Shown here: positions 27,064 through 35,987 of the stretch, piece by piece
Layout of the letters: each line of letters starts with the position of its first letter
How positions within the stretch are numbered: the first letter of the stretch is position 1
Origin: Bradyrhizobium oligotrophicum S58
Lineage (GTDB): Bacteria > Pseudomonadota > Alphaproteobacteria > Rhizobiales > Xanthobacteraceae
Assembly (NCBI RefSeq): GCF_000344805.1
Contig: NC_020453.1
Location: 124,001 to 188,000 of the forward strand
DNA length: 64,000 nucleotides
Reading direction: 5' to 3'
Notes under the pieces: model-generated
Told to the model about the DNA's origin: nothing
The model's input: the letters and a program-made list of their open reading frames with translations, nothing else
Database searches by the model: none
Program-made: the position numbers and the translations under genes

Positions 27064-28044
27064 ATGGCAGCAAATCCGGCATCGAATCTGGACACCCTCG
27101 TCACCGTATTCGGCGGCTCCGGCTTCGTCGGACGCAACGTGGTCCGGGCGCTGGCCAAGCGCGACTACCGCATCCGCGTCGCCGTGCGCCGGCCGGAGCT
27201 CGCCGGCCATTTGCAGCCGCTCGGCCGGGTCGGCCAGATCCACACCGTGCAGGCCAATCTGCGCTATCCCGACTCGGTCGCATCGGCGCTGCGCGACAGC
27301 CATGTCGCGATCAACCTGGTGGGCATCCTGACCGAAGGCGGCGCTCAGACCTTCAATGCCGTGCAGGCCGAGGGCGCTGCGACCGTGGCCAAGGCTGCAG
27401 CGGCGGCCGATGCCCGCCTGGTGCACGTCTCGGCGATCGGCGCCGATGCCGAATCGGCCTCGAGCTACGCCCGCGCCAAAGCGGCCGGCGAGGCCGCCGT
27501 GCTGGCAGCGGTGCCGGAGGCCGTGATCATGCGCCCCTCGGTCGTGTTCGGCCCCGAAGACCAGTTCACCAACCGCTTTGCGGGGCTGGCGCGGATGTCG
27601 CCGTTCCTGCCGCTGATCGGAGGCGGTGAGACGAAGATGCAGCCGGTTTATGTCGGCGACGTCGCGTCAGCGGTGGCCGATGCGGTCGACGGCAAGGCGC
27701 AGGCCGGCGCGACCTATGAGCTCGGCGGACCGGAGGTGCTGAGCTTCCGCGAGATCCTCAAGATCATCCTGGATATCACCGACCGCGACCGCGCGCTGCT
27801 GCCGCTGCCGTTCGGGCTTGCCAAGCTGCAGGCCGCGGTGCTGCAGTTCGCGCCGGGCCCGCTGAAGCTGACGCCGGACCAGGTCGAGCTGCTGCGTCAT
27901 GACAACGTAGTGTCGGAGGCCGCCAAGGCAGCCGGGCTGACCCTGCAGGGCCTCGGCATCACGCCGGATTCGCTCGAGGCGGTCGCCCCGCAATATCTCT
28001 GGCGCTTCCGGCCCTCCGGGCAGTTCCAGCGCAAGAACGCGTGA
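27064..28044 (+). CDS. NAD-dependent epimerase-like protein, complex I NDUFA9 subfamily
   Basis: Atypical short-chain dehydrogenase of 326 residues. The N-terminal nucleotide-binding motif is VFGGSGFVGRNVVRAL (residues 14-29). The segment NLVGILTEGGAQTFNAVQAEGA and the RPSVVFGPEDQFTNRFA motif are typical of the NDUFA9-like family; the classical YxxxK is replaced by YARAKAAGE. In alphaproteobacteria these relatives are often called complex I accessory-like proteins, but a direct role in respiration is not certain. Start ATG at 27064 follows from the immediate Rossmann fold. Confidence 0.85.
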   Translation: MAANPASNLDTLVTVFGGSGFVGRNVVRALAKRDYRIRVAVRRPELAGHLQPLGRVGQIHTVQANLRYPDSVASALRDSHVAINLVGILTEGGAQTFNAVQAEGAATVAKAAAAADARLVHVSAIGADAESASSYARAKAAGEAAVLAAVPEAVIMRPSVVFGPEDQFTNRFAGLARMSPFLPLIGGGETKMQPVYVGDVASAVADAVDGKAQAGATYELGGPEVLSFREILKIILDITDRDRALLPLPFGLAKLQAAVLQFAPGPLKLTPDQVELLRHDNVVSEAAKAAGLTLQGLGITPDSLEAVAPQYLWRFRPSGQFQRKNA

Positions 28045-28065
28045 GGGGCGCACTGTCCTCGCCGC

Positions 28066-28146
28066 GTCATTGCGAGGAGCGAAGCGACGAAGCAATCCAG
28101 AGTCCCGCACACCACACTGGATTGCTTCGCTTACGCTCGCAAAGAC
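28066..28146. repeat. GTCATTGCGAGGAG-type palindromic repeat, copy 3
   Basis: Begins GTCATTGCGAGGAGCGAAGC and ends with inverted ATTGCTTCGCTTACGCTCGC; it lies between two convergent genes, 22 bp after the epimerase-like gene, and may end transcription from both sides. Confidence 0.8.
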
Positions 28147-28169
28147 GGTGGATAGAGCCGGGGCTCAAC

Positions 28170-28976
28170 TCACTTCCCCAGCGCCAGCGCGATCAGGCCG
28201 AGGGTGCCGACGATGACGCGCCACCAGGCGAACAGCACGAAGCCGTGGCGGGTGACGTAGCCGAGGAAGGCCTTCACCACGATCATCGCGGTGATGAAGG
28301 AGACGACGAAGCCGATCGCGATCAGGCCGAGATGGTCGGACGTCATCTCGGCGCGGCTCTTGTAGAAGTCGTAGACGAAGGCACCGACCATGGTCGGGAT
28401 CGCCAGGAAGAAGGAGAACTCCGCGGCCGAACGCTTGTCGCCGCCGAGCAGCATCGCCGCCACGATGGTCGAGCCGGAGCGCGACACGCCGGGAATCATC
28501 GCCAGGCACTGCGCGACGCCGATCCACAGATACATCATCAGCGGATAGCGCGTGGCGTCGTGCTCCCGCGGCTTGAGGTCGATCTGGTCGACCCACAGCA
28601 GGATGGCGCCGCCGACGATCAGCGAGAAGCACACGATCCAGGGATCGAACAGCAGCGCCTTGATGTATTTGCCGGCGATGAGCCCGATGACGACGGCCGG
28701 CAGGAAGGCGATCAGCACGCCGATGATGAAGCGGCGGTCATCGGGGTTGGTGAGCGCGCCGATGGCGACGCGATACAGCTTGAAGAAGTACAGCGCGACG
28801 ATGGCGAGGATGGCGCCGAGCTGGATCAGGATCGCAAAACTCTTCCAGAAGCCGTCCTCGCCGAGCCCGAAGAAGCGCTCCGCCAGCAGCAGATGGCCGG
28901 TCGAGGATACCGGGAGAAACTCGGTGACGCCCTCGACGATGCCGAGAAGCACCGCCCGCAGCGTATCTGACATCAT
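28170..28976 (-). CDS. uppP: Undecaprenyl-diphosphate phosphatase UppP/BacA
   Basis: Inner-membrane enzyme of 268 residues that dephosphorylates undecaprenyl pyrophosphate for reuse in peptidoglycan and other envelope polymers, and confers bacitracin tolerance. Both catalytic motifs are intact: GIVEGVTEFLPVSSTGHLLL (residues 12-31, with the key Glu residues) and PGVSRSGSTIVAAM near residue 168. About eight membrane helices are visible. Two ATGs (28976 and 28973) are possible starts. Confidence 0.95.
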   Translation of the reverse strand: MMSDTLRAVLLGIVEGVTEFLPVSSTGHLLLAERFFGLGEDGFWKSFAILIQLGAILAIVALYFFKLYRVAIGALTNPDDRRFIIGVLIAFLPAVVIGLIAGKYIKALLFDPWIVCFSLIVGGAILLWVDQIDLKPREHDATRYPLMMYLWIGVAQCLAMIPGVSRSGSTIVAAMLLGGDKRSAAEFSFFLAIPTMVGAFVYDFYKSRAEMTSDHLGLIAIGFVVSFITAMIVVKAFLGYVTRHGFVLFAWWRVIVGTLGLIALALGK

Positions 28977-29334
28977 TGATCTGATCCGTGATTGCCGGCA
29001 AAACGCCGCCCTTCTCGCCTATTCGGCTCCCTCCCGCAATTGCAAAAAGCGAAAGCGCCGCCACATCGGACGAATGAACCGAAACGCGACCGGCCATACG
29101 AATCAGCACGACACGACGTTGGACAACGCCACCGGCGCGTTGATTCGCGGTCCCGGGAACGCGGTTTCCCGCATGCCGCCCCGTCGCCCTACTGCTTACA
29201 CTTTCCCCGACCATGCGCTAATGGTCCGATTCGCAACGGCAACGCTGCGCCGGTATCGGGACGATGCAGCGGCGCGAACCGATGGTTGATCGTTCGTTAA
29301 GCGCAAAGCGGCCGCACGATAGTCGAAAGGCTCC
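28977..29334. other. 358-bp divergent gap between uppP and the FzlA-like gene
   Basis: No supported gene or repeat. It should carry the two divergent promoters; I could not assign a clear -35/-10 pair. Confidence 0.5.
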
Positions 29335-30027
29335 ATGTACACGCTCTACCACCATCCCTTCTGCCCGCATTCGCGCTTCGTCCGGCTGGTGCTCGGCGAA
29401 TACGGGCTCGATCTGCGCCTGGTGGAGGAACGCGCCTGGGAGCGCCGCGAGGCGTTCCTCGTGCTCAATCCTGCGGGAACGACGCCGGTGCTGTCGGTCG
29501 AGGGCGTGCCGGCCGTGCCCGGTGTCGGCGTCATCGCCGAATATCTCGACGAGGTCTGCGGCATCGAGATGGGCGACCGCCGGCTGATGCCATCATCGCC
29601 GGCCGAGCGCATCGAGGTGCGCCGGCTGATGGCGTGGTTCAACGACAAGTTCTTCGAGGAGGCCTCGAATCTCCTGGTCACCGAGCGCATCTACAAGCGC
29701 TTCATGAACGAGGAGGACGGCGGCGGGCCGCCCTCGACCGACGTGATTCGCGCCGCCAAGACCAATGTGCGCTATCATCTGGCCTATATCGGCTGGCTGG
29801 CGCAGCGGCGCAATTTCCTGGCTGGCGACCGCCTGACCTATGCTGATCTGGCCGCCGCCGCGCATCTGTCGGCGATCGACTATCTGGGCGACGTGCCATG
29901 GATCGAGGACGACGCAGCAAAGGCCTGGTACGCGCGGGTGAAGTCGCGGCCGTCGTTCCGGCCGCTGCTGAGCGACTGGCTGGCGGGCGTGCCGGCGTCG
30001 CGGACCTATGTGGATCTCGACTTCTGA
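29335..30027 (+). CDS. fzlA: Glutathione S-transferase-fold protein, probable FzlA cell-division factor
   Basis: Cytoplasmic GST-like protein of 230 residues: thioredoxin-like domain (1-80, [32 protein letters not shown] cis-Pro loop reading [13 protein letters not shown]) and an all-helical domain (95-230, with the [25 protein letters not shown] hydrophobic staple). It resembles alphaproteobacterial FzlA, which binds FtsZ filaments and controls constriction and has lost GST activity. The end DLDF overlaps queG. FzlA assignment rests on overall resemblance; a plain GST is the alternative. Confidence 0.68.
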   Translation: MYTLYHHPFCPHSRFVRLVLGEYGLDLRLVEERAWERREAFLVLNPAGTTPVLSVEGVPAVPGVGVIAEYLDEVCGIEMGDRRLMPSSPAERIEVRRLMAWFNDKFFEEASNLLVTERIYKRFMNEEDGGGPPSTDVIRAAKTNVRYHLAYIGWLAQRRNFLAGDRLTYADLAAAAHLSAIDYLGDVPWIEDDAAKAWYARVKSRPSFRPLLSDWLAGVPASRTYVDLDF

Positions 30028-31160
30028 GCCGCGACGCCCCCGCGCCGGACGACCTGAAGACGGCACTGGCCGCCGAGGCGCTGCGGCTCGGCTTCGATAC
30101 GATCGGCGTCACCGCGCCGGTCGTGAGCGCAGAGCGCGCCGCCGCGTTCGAACGCTTCCTCGCCGAGGGCCATCACGGCGACATGGACTGGCTGGCGCGT
30201 GAGCCGTCCCGCCGCACCGACCCAGCGACGCTGTGGAGCGACGTCCGCAGCGTGATCATGCTCGGCGTCAATTACGGCCCCGACGAGGATCCCCGCGCGG
30301 TTCTCGCCGCACGCAGCCGCGGCGCGATCTCGGTCTATGCCCGCGGCGGCGACTATCACGACATCATCAAGAAGAACCTCAAGGCGCTGGCGCGCTGGCT
30401 GGTCGCAACAGCCGGCTGCGACGTGAAGGTGTTCGTCGACACCGCGGCCGTCATGGAGAAGCCGCTGGCGGAAGCGGCCGGATTGGGATGGCAGGGCAAG
30501 CACACCAACCTGGTGTCGCGAGGCTTCGGCTCATGGCTGTTCCTCGGCGCCATCTACACGACGCTCGATCTGCCGGCGGATACGTCCGAGCAGGATCATT
30601 GCGGCTCGTGCCGGGCCTGTCTCGACAGCTGCCCGACAGCGGCGTTCCCGGCCCCGTACCAGCTCGATGCGCGGCGCTGCATCTCGTATCTCACGATCGA
30701 GACCAAGGGGCCGATCCCGCGCGAATTCCGCAAAGCCATCGGCAACCGCATCTATGGCTGCGATGACTGCCTGGCCGCCTGCCCCTGGAACAAGTTCGCG
30801 CAAGCCGGGCGAGAGGCAAAGCTGGCGGCGCGCGAGGCATTGCGCGCGCCTTCGCTCGCTGAACTTGCGGCGCTCGACGACGCAGGCTTTCGCGCGCTGT
30901 TCACGAAGTCGCCGGTCAAGCGTGTCGGCCGCGACCGCTTCCTGCGCAACGTGCTGATCGCGATCGGCAACTCCGGCGACGCGACGCTCGTCGGAGCCGC
31001 CGAGCGGCTGACATCCGATCCGAATCCGCTGGTGCGGGGCGCGGCCGCCTGGGCGCTGGCGCAGCTGCTCGATGCCGAGGGTTTCGCACGGCGGGCACAC
31101 GCCGCGCTGGGATTCGAGGCCGACGACAGCGTCCGCGCGGAATGGCAGGCGCCGCGCTGA
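30024..31160 (+). CDS. queG: Epoxyqueuosine reductase QueG
   Basis: Cobalamin- and Fe-S-dependent enzyme finishing queuosine at tRNA position 34. About 378 residues: general acid Asp139 in [11 protein letters not shown], two 4Fe-4S clusters from [12 protein letters not shown] and CDDCLAACP, the conserved [10 protein letters not shown], and HEAT-like repeats at the C-terminus ([33 protein letters not shown]). No ATG, GTG or TTG is in frame near the family start; CTG at 30024, overlapping the fzlA stop, gives the right length, while ATG at 29898 would add 42 residues within fzlA. Confidence 0.9.
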   Translation: MSRDAPAPDDLKTALAAEALRLGFDTIGVTAPVVSAERAAAFERFLAEGHHGDMDWLAREPSRRTDPATLWSDVRSVIMLGVNYGPDEDPRAVLAARSRGAISVYARGGDYHDIIKKNLKALARWLVATAGCDVKVFVDTAAVMEKPLAEAAGLGWQGKHTNLVSRGFGSWLFLGAIYTTLDLPADTSEQDHCGSCRACLDSCPTAAFPAPYQLDARRCISYLTIETKGPIPREFRKAIGNRIYGCDDCLAACPWNKFAQAGREAKLAAREALRAPSLAELAALDDAGFRALFTKSPVKRVGRDRFLRNVLIAIGNSGDATLVGAAERLTSDPNPLVRGAAAWALAQLLDAEGFARRAHAALGFEADDSVRAEWQAPR

Positions 31161-31171
31161 GCGCGGACGGC

Positions 31172-31957
31172 TCAGCCCATCTCGCTGACGGCGGCCAGCA
31201 TTCGAGCGATGTCCTGCGGCCGCGACAGCCGGTGGTCGCCGTCCTGGATCATGGTCAGCACCACGTCGTCGGCCGGCAGGCGGTGAGTCAGTGCGAACGC
31301 ATGCTGCCATGGCACGTCGGGGTCCTGCGCCCCCTGCAGGATACGCACGGGACAGCCGACATTGATGGCGCCGCCGAGCAGCAGGTGGTTGCGGCCATCC
31401 TCGATCAGCGCCCTGGTGATCGGATAGGGCTCGCCATACTCGGAAGGGCGCATCCAGACGCCCTTGGTCTCGATCTCGGTCCGGATGTCGGGCGAAAAGC
31501 CCTTCCACATCAGCTCCTCGGTGAAGTCGGGCGCCGGGGCGATCAGGACCAGGCCGGCCAGCGCCGCCTCGGCCGGCTGCCGCAGCAGCTCGCGCGCGAG
31601 CAGCAGCGCCATCCAGCCGCCCATCGAGGAGCCGATCACGACCTGCGGCCCACGGCAGAACTGCCGGAACACGGCGACGCTCTCCTCGAGCCAGCGCCCG
31701 ATGGTGCCGTCGACGAAGCGGCCGCCCGATTCGCCGTGCCCGGAATAATCGAAGCGGACGCAGGCGCGGCCACGCTCAGTCGCCCAGGCCTCGAGCGCCA
31801 GCGCCTTGGTGCCCTTCATGTCGGAATTGAAGCCCCCCAGCCAGAACAGGCCGGGCGAGCTGCCCTCACGGGCCCGCACCGCGATCCGGCGCGACGAATG
31901 GCCCGCACCGACCTCGATGAAGGCGGGCAGATCGGCAGTTTCGAGAGCTTGGTTCAT
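31172..31957 (-). CDS. Alpha/beta hydrolase, ABHD10-like
   Basis: Cytoplasmic serine hydrolase of 261 residues. The nucleophile elbow is GSSMGG with Ser111; the oxyanion region is LGGFNSDMKGTKA (39-51) and CVRFDYSGHGESGG follows (66-79), a combination seen in ABHD10-type depalmitoylases or acyl-thioesterases. Candidate acid and base are Asp in GAQDPDVPW and His in QDGDHRLS. It converges on queG with 11 bp between. The substrate is unknown. Confidence 0.85.
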   Translation of the reverse strand: MNQALETADLPAFIEVGAGHSSRRIAVRAREGSSPGLFWLGGFNSDMKGTKALALEAWATERGRACVRFDYSGHGESGGRFVDGTIGRWLEESVAVFRQFCRGPQVVIGSSMGGWMALLLARELLRQPAEAALAGLVLIAPAPDFTEELMWKGFSPDIRTEIETKGVWMRPSEYGEPYPITRALIEDGRNHLLLGGAINVGCPVRILQGAQDPDVPWQHAFALTHRLPADDVVLTMIQDGDHRLSRPQDIARMLAAVSEMG

Positions 31958-32290
31958 GGATCGTTACTCGATGTCGAAAGTTGTCTGGGCGGACCGACCC
32001 GGGGCGTCAATCGGGTCGAACCGATGCTTCCGCTTGCGAAACGGCCCGGCGCACTCTATGTGGCACGCGGAACATGATGGCCAGGCTTTGCGGATTTGAT
32101 CGCAGTTTTCGGCCAAATGGACCTTCTGGGACGTGCATGAGCTGACCGTCGCACCGAAATGCCTGCGCGTGCGACGCAAGAGCCGCGACGGCCGGGCGGA
32201 AATTCGACGCACCGGACGCGCGCGATCTTGCCCGCGAGGGCATCTTCCTTCAAAATAGCCGCCTTCTTCCACAACCTTGGAGAACTACCC
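31958..32290. other. 333-bp leader/promoter region of infC
   Basis: Divergent gap between the hydrolase and infC. Although the infC frame stays open back to about 32159, that part is Arg-rich and unlike IF3. It probably contains the infC promoter and a leader over 100 nt long. No other gene is supported. Confidence 0.5.
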
Positions 32291-32830
32291 ATTCGCCGCC
32301 CCAATAGAGCCCCGCCCGCTGCCGTCAAAGACGGGCCGCGCACCAATGACGAGATTCGCAATGCGCAGATCCAGCTGATCGATTCAGAAGGGACCAACCG
32401 CGGCACCGTCGAGACCGTGGTCGCGATCAAGATGGCCATCGAAGCAGGCATGGATCTGGTCGAGATTTCGCCGAACAATACGCCTCCCGTCTGTAAGATC
32501 ATGGACTACGGGAAGTACAAATATTCGGCGCAGAAGAAGGCCGCCGAGGCCCGCAAGAAGCAGAAGGTCGTCGAGATCAAGGAGATCAAGCTCCGCCCGA
32601 TGATCGATGACCACGACTACGACGTGAAGATGCGGGCGATGCAGCGCTTCTTCGAAGAGGGCGACAAGGTCAAGATCACGCTGCGCTATCGCGGCCGCGA
32701 AATGGCGCACCAGGAGATCGGCACCAAGCTGCTCGACAAGGTGAAGTCCGACGTGGCGGCGTTCGCCAAGGTCGAGCAGGACGCCAGGTTCGAGGGCCGT
32801 CAGGTCGTCATGGTGCTGGCCCCGCGCTAG
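32291..32830 (+). CDS. infC: Translation initiation factor IF-3, ATT start codon
   Basis: IF3 of 179 residues: N-terminal domain starting [21 protein letters not shown] with [12 protein letters not shown] core ([16 protein letters not shown]), linker with [17 protein letters not shown], and C-terminal domain [19 protein letters not shown]. No ATG, GTG or TTG matches the family start; ATT at 32291 does, with GGAGAA 6 nt upstream. IF3 genes in E. coli use AUU, through which IF3 represses its own translation. It heads the infC-rpmI-rplT-pheST block. Confidence 0.93.
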   Translation: MRRPNRAPPAAVKDGPRTNDEIRNAQIQLIDSEGTNRGTVETVVAIKMAIEAGMDLVEISPNNTPPVCKIMDYGKYKYSAQKKAAEARKKQKVVEIKEIKLRPMIDDHDYDVKMRAMQRFFEEGDKVKITLRYRGREMAHQEIGTKLLDKVKSDVAAFAKVEQDARFEGRQVVMVLAPR

Positions 32831-32857
32831 GCCGGCACCTCCGAGACCTGCAACCGG

Positions 32858-32884
32858 GCCCGCCACGCGTTTGGCGGGCTTTTC
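32858..32884 (+). terminator. Intrinsic terminator after infC
   Basis: GCCCGCCA (32858-32865) pairs with TGGCGGGC (32872-32879), followed by TTTTCTCTT, 28 nt after the infC stop. It separates infC from rpmI, where a leftward gene intervenes. Confidence 0.8.
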
Positions 32885-32931
32885 TCTTGTGGGCGCCTGC
32901 GCCTGTCAGGACCGCTCTTTGCGGGCCTCGA

Positions 32932-33312
32932 TCAAGAGCGCGTCGCCTGCCACCGCCCGCTGCAGCTGCCGGACGAGCCCTTGCCGCTCCAGCGGCCGAA
33001 GCCCGAACTGGCACCGAGCCGGCCGGTGCCACTGGCCGAGGCGCCACCCTGGGATACCCGCACCGTGACGGCGCCGCCGCGGCCGACAGCGCCGGTGATG
33101 TTGGCGGTGCTGCTGGATGTCACCCGGCCGCCGCTGATCTGGATCGGGAAGCTGTAGCCCTGGTCGCAACTGCCGGCCTCGGTGATGATCAGGACGGTCC
33201 ACGGGCCGTCGAAACCGGCGGCGCGGGCAGGGCCAGCCGTCCAGACGGCGAGGCCGCCCATCAGCGTGATCGCAAGGGCGGCAGAGGTGGTCGAGCGGGC
33301 GAGGTGGGTCAT
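32932..33312 (-). CDS. Small secreted Gly/Ser-rich protein of unknown function
   Basis: Exported protein of 126 residues. A signal peptide covers about 1-31 (ALAITLMGGLAVWTAGPARAA). The mature part starts FDGPWTVLIITEAGSCDQGYSFPIQISGGRV and ends in a Gly/Ser-rich stretch with SCSGRW; two Cys may form a disulfide. The pattern recalls a family common in Bradyrhizobium that carries an FDG-W and a C-terminal SG-W motif, with no known function. It lies leftward between infC and rpmI, unusual for this conserved operon. Confidence 0.72.
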   Translation of the reverse strand: MTHLARSTTSAALAITLMGGLAVWTAGPARAAGFDGPWTVLIITEAGSCDQGYSFPIQISGGRVTSSSTANITGAVGRGGAVTVRVSQGGASASGTGRLGASSGFGRWSGKGSSGSCSGRWQATRS

Positions 33313-33572
33313 GGTCGATCCTGCGCTGGTGTGTCGGCTGATCATGGGTCGGAATAGCCGATTCGGCGGTTCGACGTTGCCAAGGGCCGTCGTCTCTGGC
33401 ATAAGCGCGGCCTTCGTCGCCCGGCTGATCAAGGGCTGCCGTGGCGATGACCCTGTGCGGGTGGGTCCGGGTTCGGACAGAAAACCTGAGCACAACCAAC
33501 GCTCTAACGAGCATTTTCGCCGGATGGCGCCGCTTTTGCGGGCGGCTTGCCGTTGGCATGAAGGAGAGCCAA

Positions 33573-33773
33573 ATGCCCAAGCTGAAGACCAAATCCGGCG
33601 CCAAAAAGCGCTTCAAGGTGACTGCCACCGGCAAAGTGATGCACGCCCAGCGCGGCAAGCGTCACGGCATGATCAAGCGGACGAAGAAGCAGATCCGGCA
33701 GCTGCGCGGCACCCGCGTGCTGTTCAAGACCGACGGCGACAACGTCAAGAAGTACTTCTTGCCGAACGCCTGA
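33573..33773 (+). CDS. rpmI: 50S ribosomal protein L35
   Basis: Basic protein of 66 residues with the L35 signature [20 protein letters not shown] and the end [19 protein letters not shown] lies 6 nt before the ATG at 33573. Part of the large ribosomal subunit; followed by rplT after 76 bp. Confidence 0.96.
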   Translation: MPKLKTKSGAKKRFKVTATGKVMHAQRGKRHGMIKRTKKQIRQLRGTRVLFKTDGDNVKKYFLPNA

Positions 33774-33849
33774 CCGGCTCCCGCTTCCGAAACCCTGGCC
33801 GCCTCAAAGCCGCGGCTGATCGTCATCTCTGAATCCAAGGATTTCCGTC

Positions 33850-34209
33850 ATGTCTCGCGTCAAACGCGGTGTGACCGCTCACGCCAAGCACAAGAAAGTC
33901 TTCAAGGCCGCCAAGGGCTATTACGGCCGCCGCAAGAACACGATCCGCACCGCCAAGCAGGCCGTCGAAAAGGCCGGCCAGTATGCGTTCCGCGATCGCA
34001 AGCGCAAGAAGCGCACCTTCCGCGCGCTCTGGATCCAGCGCCTGAACGCCGCCGTGCGTCCGTTCGAGCTCACCTACAGCCGATTTATCGACGGCCTGTC
34101 CAAGTCCGGCATCACCGTCGACCGCAAGGTGCTGTCGGATCTCGCGATCAACGAGCCCGCCGCGTTCCAGGCGATCGTTGAGAAGGCCAAGGCGGCGCTC
34201 GCCGCCTGA
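33850..34209 (+). CDS. rplT: 50S ribosomal protein L20
   Basis: Basic protein of 119 residues, full length. It starts [20 protein letters not shown] and has the L20 core [28 protein letters not shown]. Besides its assembly role, L20 is an autoregulator of rpmI-rplT in several bacteria. A strong terminator follows. Confidence 0.97.
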   Translation: MSRVKRGVTAHAKHKKVFKAAKGYYGRRKNTIRTAKQAVEKAGQYAFRDRKRKKRTFRALWIQRLNAAVRPFELTYSRFIDGLSKSGITVDRKVLSDLAINEPAAFQAIVEKAKAALAA

Positions 34210-34234
34210 TCGCCCTGCGCATCGTGAGGATTTC

Positions 34235-34265
34235 AAAAGCGGCCGATGCTCTCGGCCGCTTTTTG
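34235..34265 (+). terminator. Intrinsic terminator after rplT
   Basis: AGCGGCCGA (34238-34246) pairs with TCGGCCGCT (34252-34260) around a 5-nt loop and runs into TTTTT. It ends the rpmI-rplT transcript or sets its ratio to pheST. Confidence 0.85.
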
Positions 34266-34365
34266 CTATCCGGCGACATGCCGGTTTGCTTGCCTGCTTT
34301 CGCTTGACCGCTGTCGCCCGCGCGGCGACAACCCAGCCGCCTTTTGTCCCGCGGAGAATTTGCCC

Positions 34366-35448
34366 GTGTCCGACCTCGCCTCGCTCGAAACCTCGATCCT
34401 CGACCAGATCGCCGCCGCCGGCGACGAAGCCGCGCTGGAGGCGGTGCGCGTCGCAGCGCTCGGCAAGAAGGGCTCGATCTCGGCGCTGCTGGCGACGCTC
34501 GGCAAGATGTCGCCCGACGAGCGCAAGACGCAAGGCGCTGCGATCAATCTCGCCAAGGACAAGGTCACGCAGGCGCTGACCGCGCGCCGCGACGTGCTCA
34601 AGGCTGCCGCGCTCGATGCCCGCCTCGCCGCCGAGACCATCGACGTCACCCTGCCCTTGCAGGATTCGCCGGCCGAGACCGGCCGCATCCATCCGCTCAG
34701 CCAGGTGATGGACGAGCTGACCACGATCTTCGCCGACATGGGCTTCTCGATCGCCGAGGGTCCCGACGTCGAGACCGACGACTACAACTTCACCAAGCTG
34801 AACTTCCCGGAAGGCCATCCGGCGCGGGAGATGCACGACACGTTCTTCTTCAATCCGAAGCCGGACGGCTCGCGCATGCTGCTGCGGACCCACACCTCGC
34901 CCGTGCAGGTGCGGACCATGCTGAGCCAGAAGCCGCCGATCCGCGTCATCTGCCCGGGTCGCACCTATCGGATCGATTCGGACGCGACCCACACGCCGCA
35001 ATTTCACCAGGTCGAGGGCCTCGTCATCGACAAGGGCTCGCATCTCGGCCACCTCAAATGGATCCTGCACGAGTTCTGCAAGGCGTTCTTCGAGGTCGAC
35101 AACATCAACATGAAGTTCCGGCCGTCGTTCTTCCCGTTCACCGAGCCGTCGCTCGAGGTCGACATCCAGTGCCGCCGCGACAAGGGCGAGATCCGCTTCG
35201 GCGAGGGCGAAGACTGGCTGGAGATTCTCGGCTGCGGCATGGTGCATCCGAACGTGCTGCGCGCCTGCGGCATCGATCCCGACGAGTACCAGGGCTTTGC
35301 CTGGGGCATGGGCATCGACCGCATCGCGATGCTGAAATACGGAATGAGCGATTTGCGCCAGCTGTTCGAAGGCGATGTCCGCTGGCTGTCCCACTACGGC
35401 TTCAAGCCGCTCGAGGTGCCGACCTTGGCGGGAGGATTGAGCGCGTGA
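34366..35448 (+). CDS. pheS: Phenylalanyl-tRNA synthetase alpha subunit
   Basis: Class II synthetase catalytic subunit of 360 residues. The N-terminal coiled-coil (about 1-85) precedes the catalytic domain with motif 2 ([38 protein letters not shown]) and motif 3 ([18 protein letters not shown]). Start is GTG at 34366 with GCGGAGAA upstream; the protein begins [11 protein letters not shown]. It pairs with PheT, here separated from it by an inserted DUF559 gene. Confidence 0.95.
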   Translation: MSDLASLETSILDQIAAAGDEAALEAVRVAALGKKGSISALLATLGKMSPDERKTQGAAINLAKDKVTQALTARRDVLKAAALDARLAAETIDVTLPLQDSPAETGRIHPLSQVMDELTTIFADMGFSIAEGPDVETDDYNFTKLNFPEGHPAREMHDTFFFNPKPDGSRMLLRTHTSPVQVRTMLSQKPPIRVICPGRTYRIDSDATHTPQFHQVEGLVIDKGSHLGHLKWILHEFCKAFFEVDNINMKFRPSFFPFTEPSLEVDIQCRRDKGEIRFGEGEDWLEILGCGMVHPNVLRACGIDPDEYQGFAWGMGIDRIAMLKYGMSDLRQLFEGDVRWLSHYGFKPLEVPTLAGGLSA

Positions 35449-35487
35449 GCGTTGCCAGCCTCGCTGTCTCCGCTCGGGCGGTCGGAC

Positions 35488-35530
35488 TCCCTCTCCCGCG
35501 TGCGGGGGAGGGCTGGGGTGGGGGTCTCTC
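35488..35530. repeat. Palindromic repeat flanking the DUF559 gene, left copy
   Basis: A 43-bp G/C-rich repeat containing the hairpin CTCCCGCGTGCGGGGGAG, 16 bp before the DUF559 ATG. It matches the reverse complement of the right copy (35915-35955) at about 36 of 43 aligned positions. Confidence 0.78.
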
Positions 35531-35546
35531 CGCACGGGAGGTGTCG

Positions 35547-35987
35547 ATGGACGACGACAAGCCGACCTGGAAAGTTTCTCAGAAACTTCGATCGAACGCT
35601 CGAGCACTCCGCCAGAACTCGACCGATGCCGAACAGATCTTATGGTCGGAACTGCGCGGCCATCGCCTGCTCGGCGCAGGCTTTCGTCGTCAAGCCCCGA
35701 TCGACCGCTACATCGCCGACTTCGTCTGCCACGCCGCACGTCTCGTGATCGAGCTCGATGGCGGACAGCATTTCTCGACGGAAGGCGAGCAGCGCGACGC
35801 TGCACGCTCAGCTGTAATAGAAGCCAAGGGATTTCACATCCTGCGCTTTGCCAACAACGACGTGCTGGCCAATCGCGCTGGCGTTCTTGAAACCATTGCC
35901 GCTGCCGTTGCGGCGAGAGCCCCCACCCTGACCCTCCCCGCAAGCGGGGGAGGGAACAGGACTGACTTCGCAGGAACACCGCCATGA
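35547..35987 (+). CDS. DUF559 endonuclease-like protein inserted between pheS and pheT
   Basis: A 146-residue protein of the DUF559 family, related in fold to very-short-patch-repair and restriction-type nucleases. Visible motifs: [38 protein letters not shown], and [12 protein letters not shown], giving a likely Glu-Asp-Glu type active site; then [23 protein letters not shown]. The last about 18 residues ([11 protein letters not shown]) are translated from the right-hand flanking repeat. The TGA overlaps the pheT ATG by 4 nt. Function in the cell is unknown. Confidence 0.85.
   Translation: MDDDKPTWKVSQKLRSNARALRQNSTDAEQILWSELRGHRLLGAGFRRQAPIDRYIADFVCHAARLVIELDGGQHFSTEGEQRDAARSAVIEAKGFHILRFANNDVLANRAGVLETIAAAVAARAPTLTLPASGGGNRTDFAGTPP
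35915..35955. repeat. Palindromic repeat flanking the DUF559 gene, right copy (inverted)
   Basis: A 41-bp repeat inside the 3' end of the DUF559 gene, in inverted orientation to 35488-35530 and containing the hairpin CCTCCCCGCAAGCGGGGGAGG. Confidence 0.78.
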
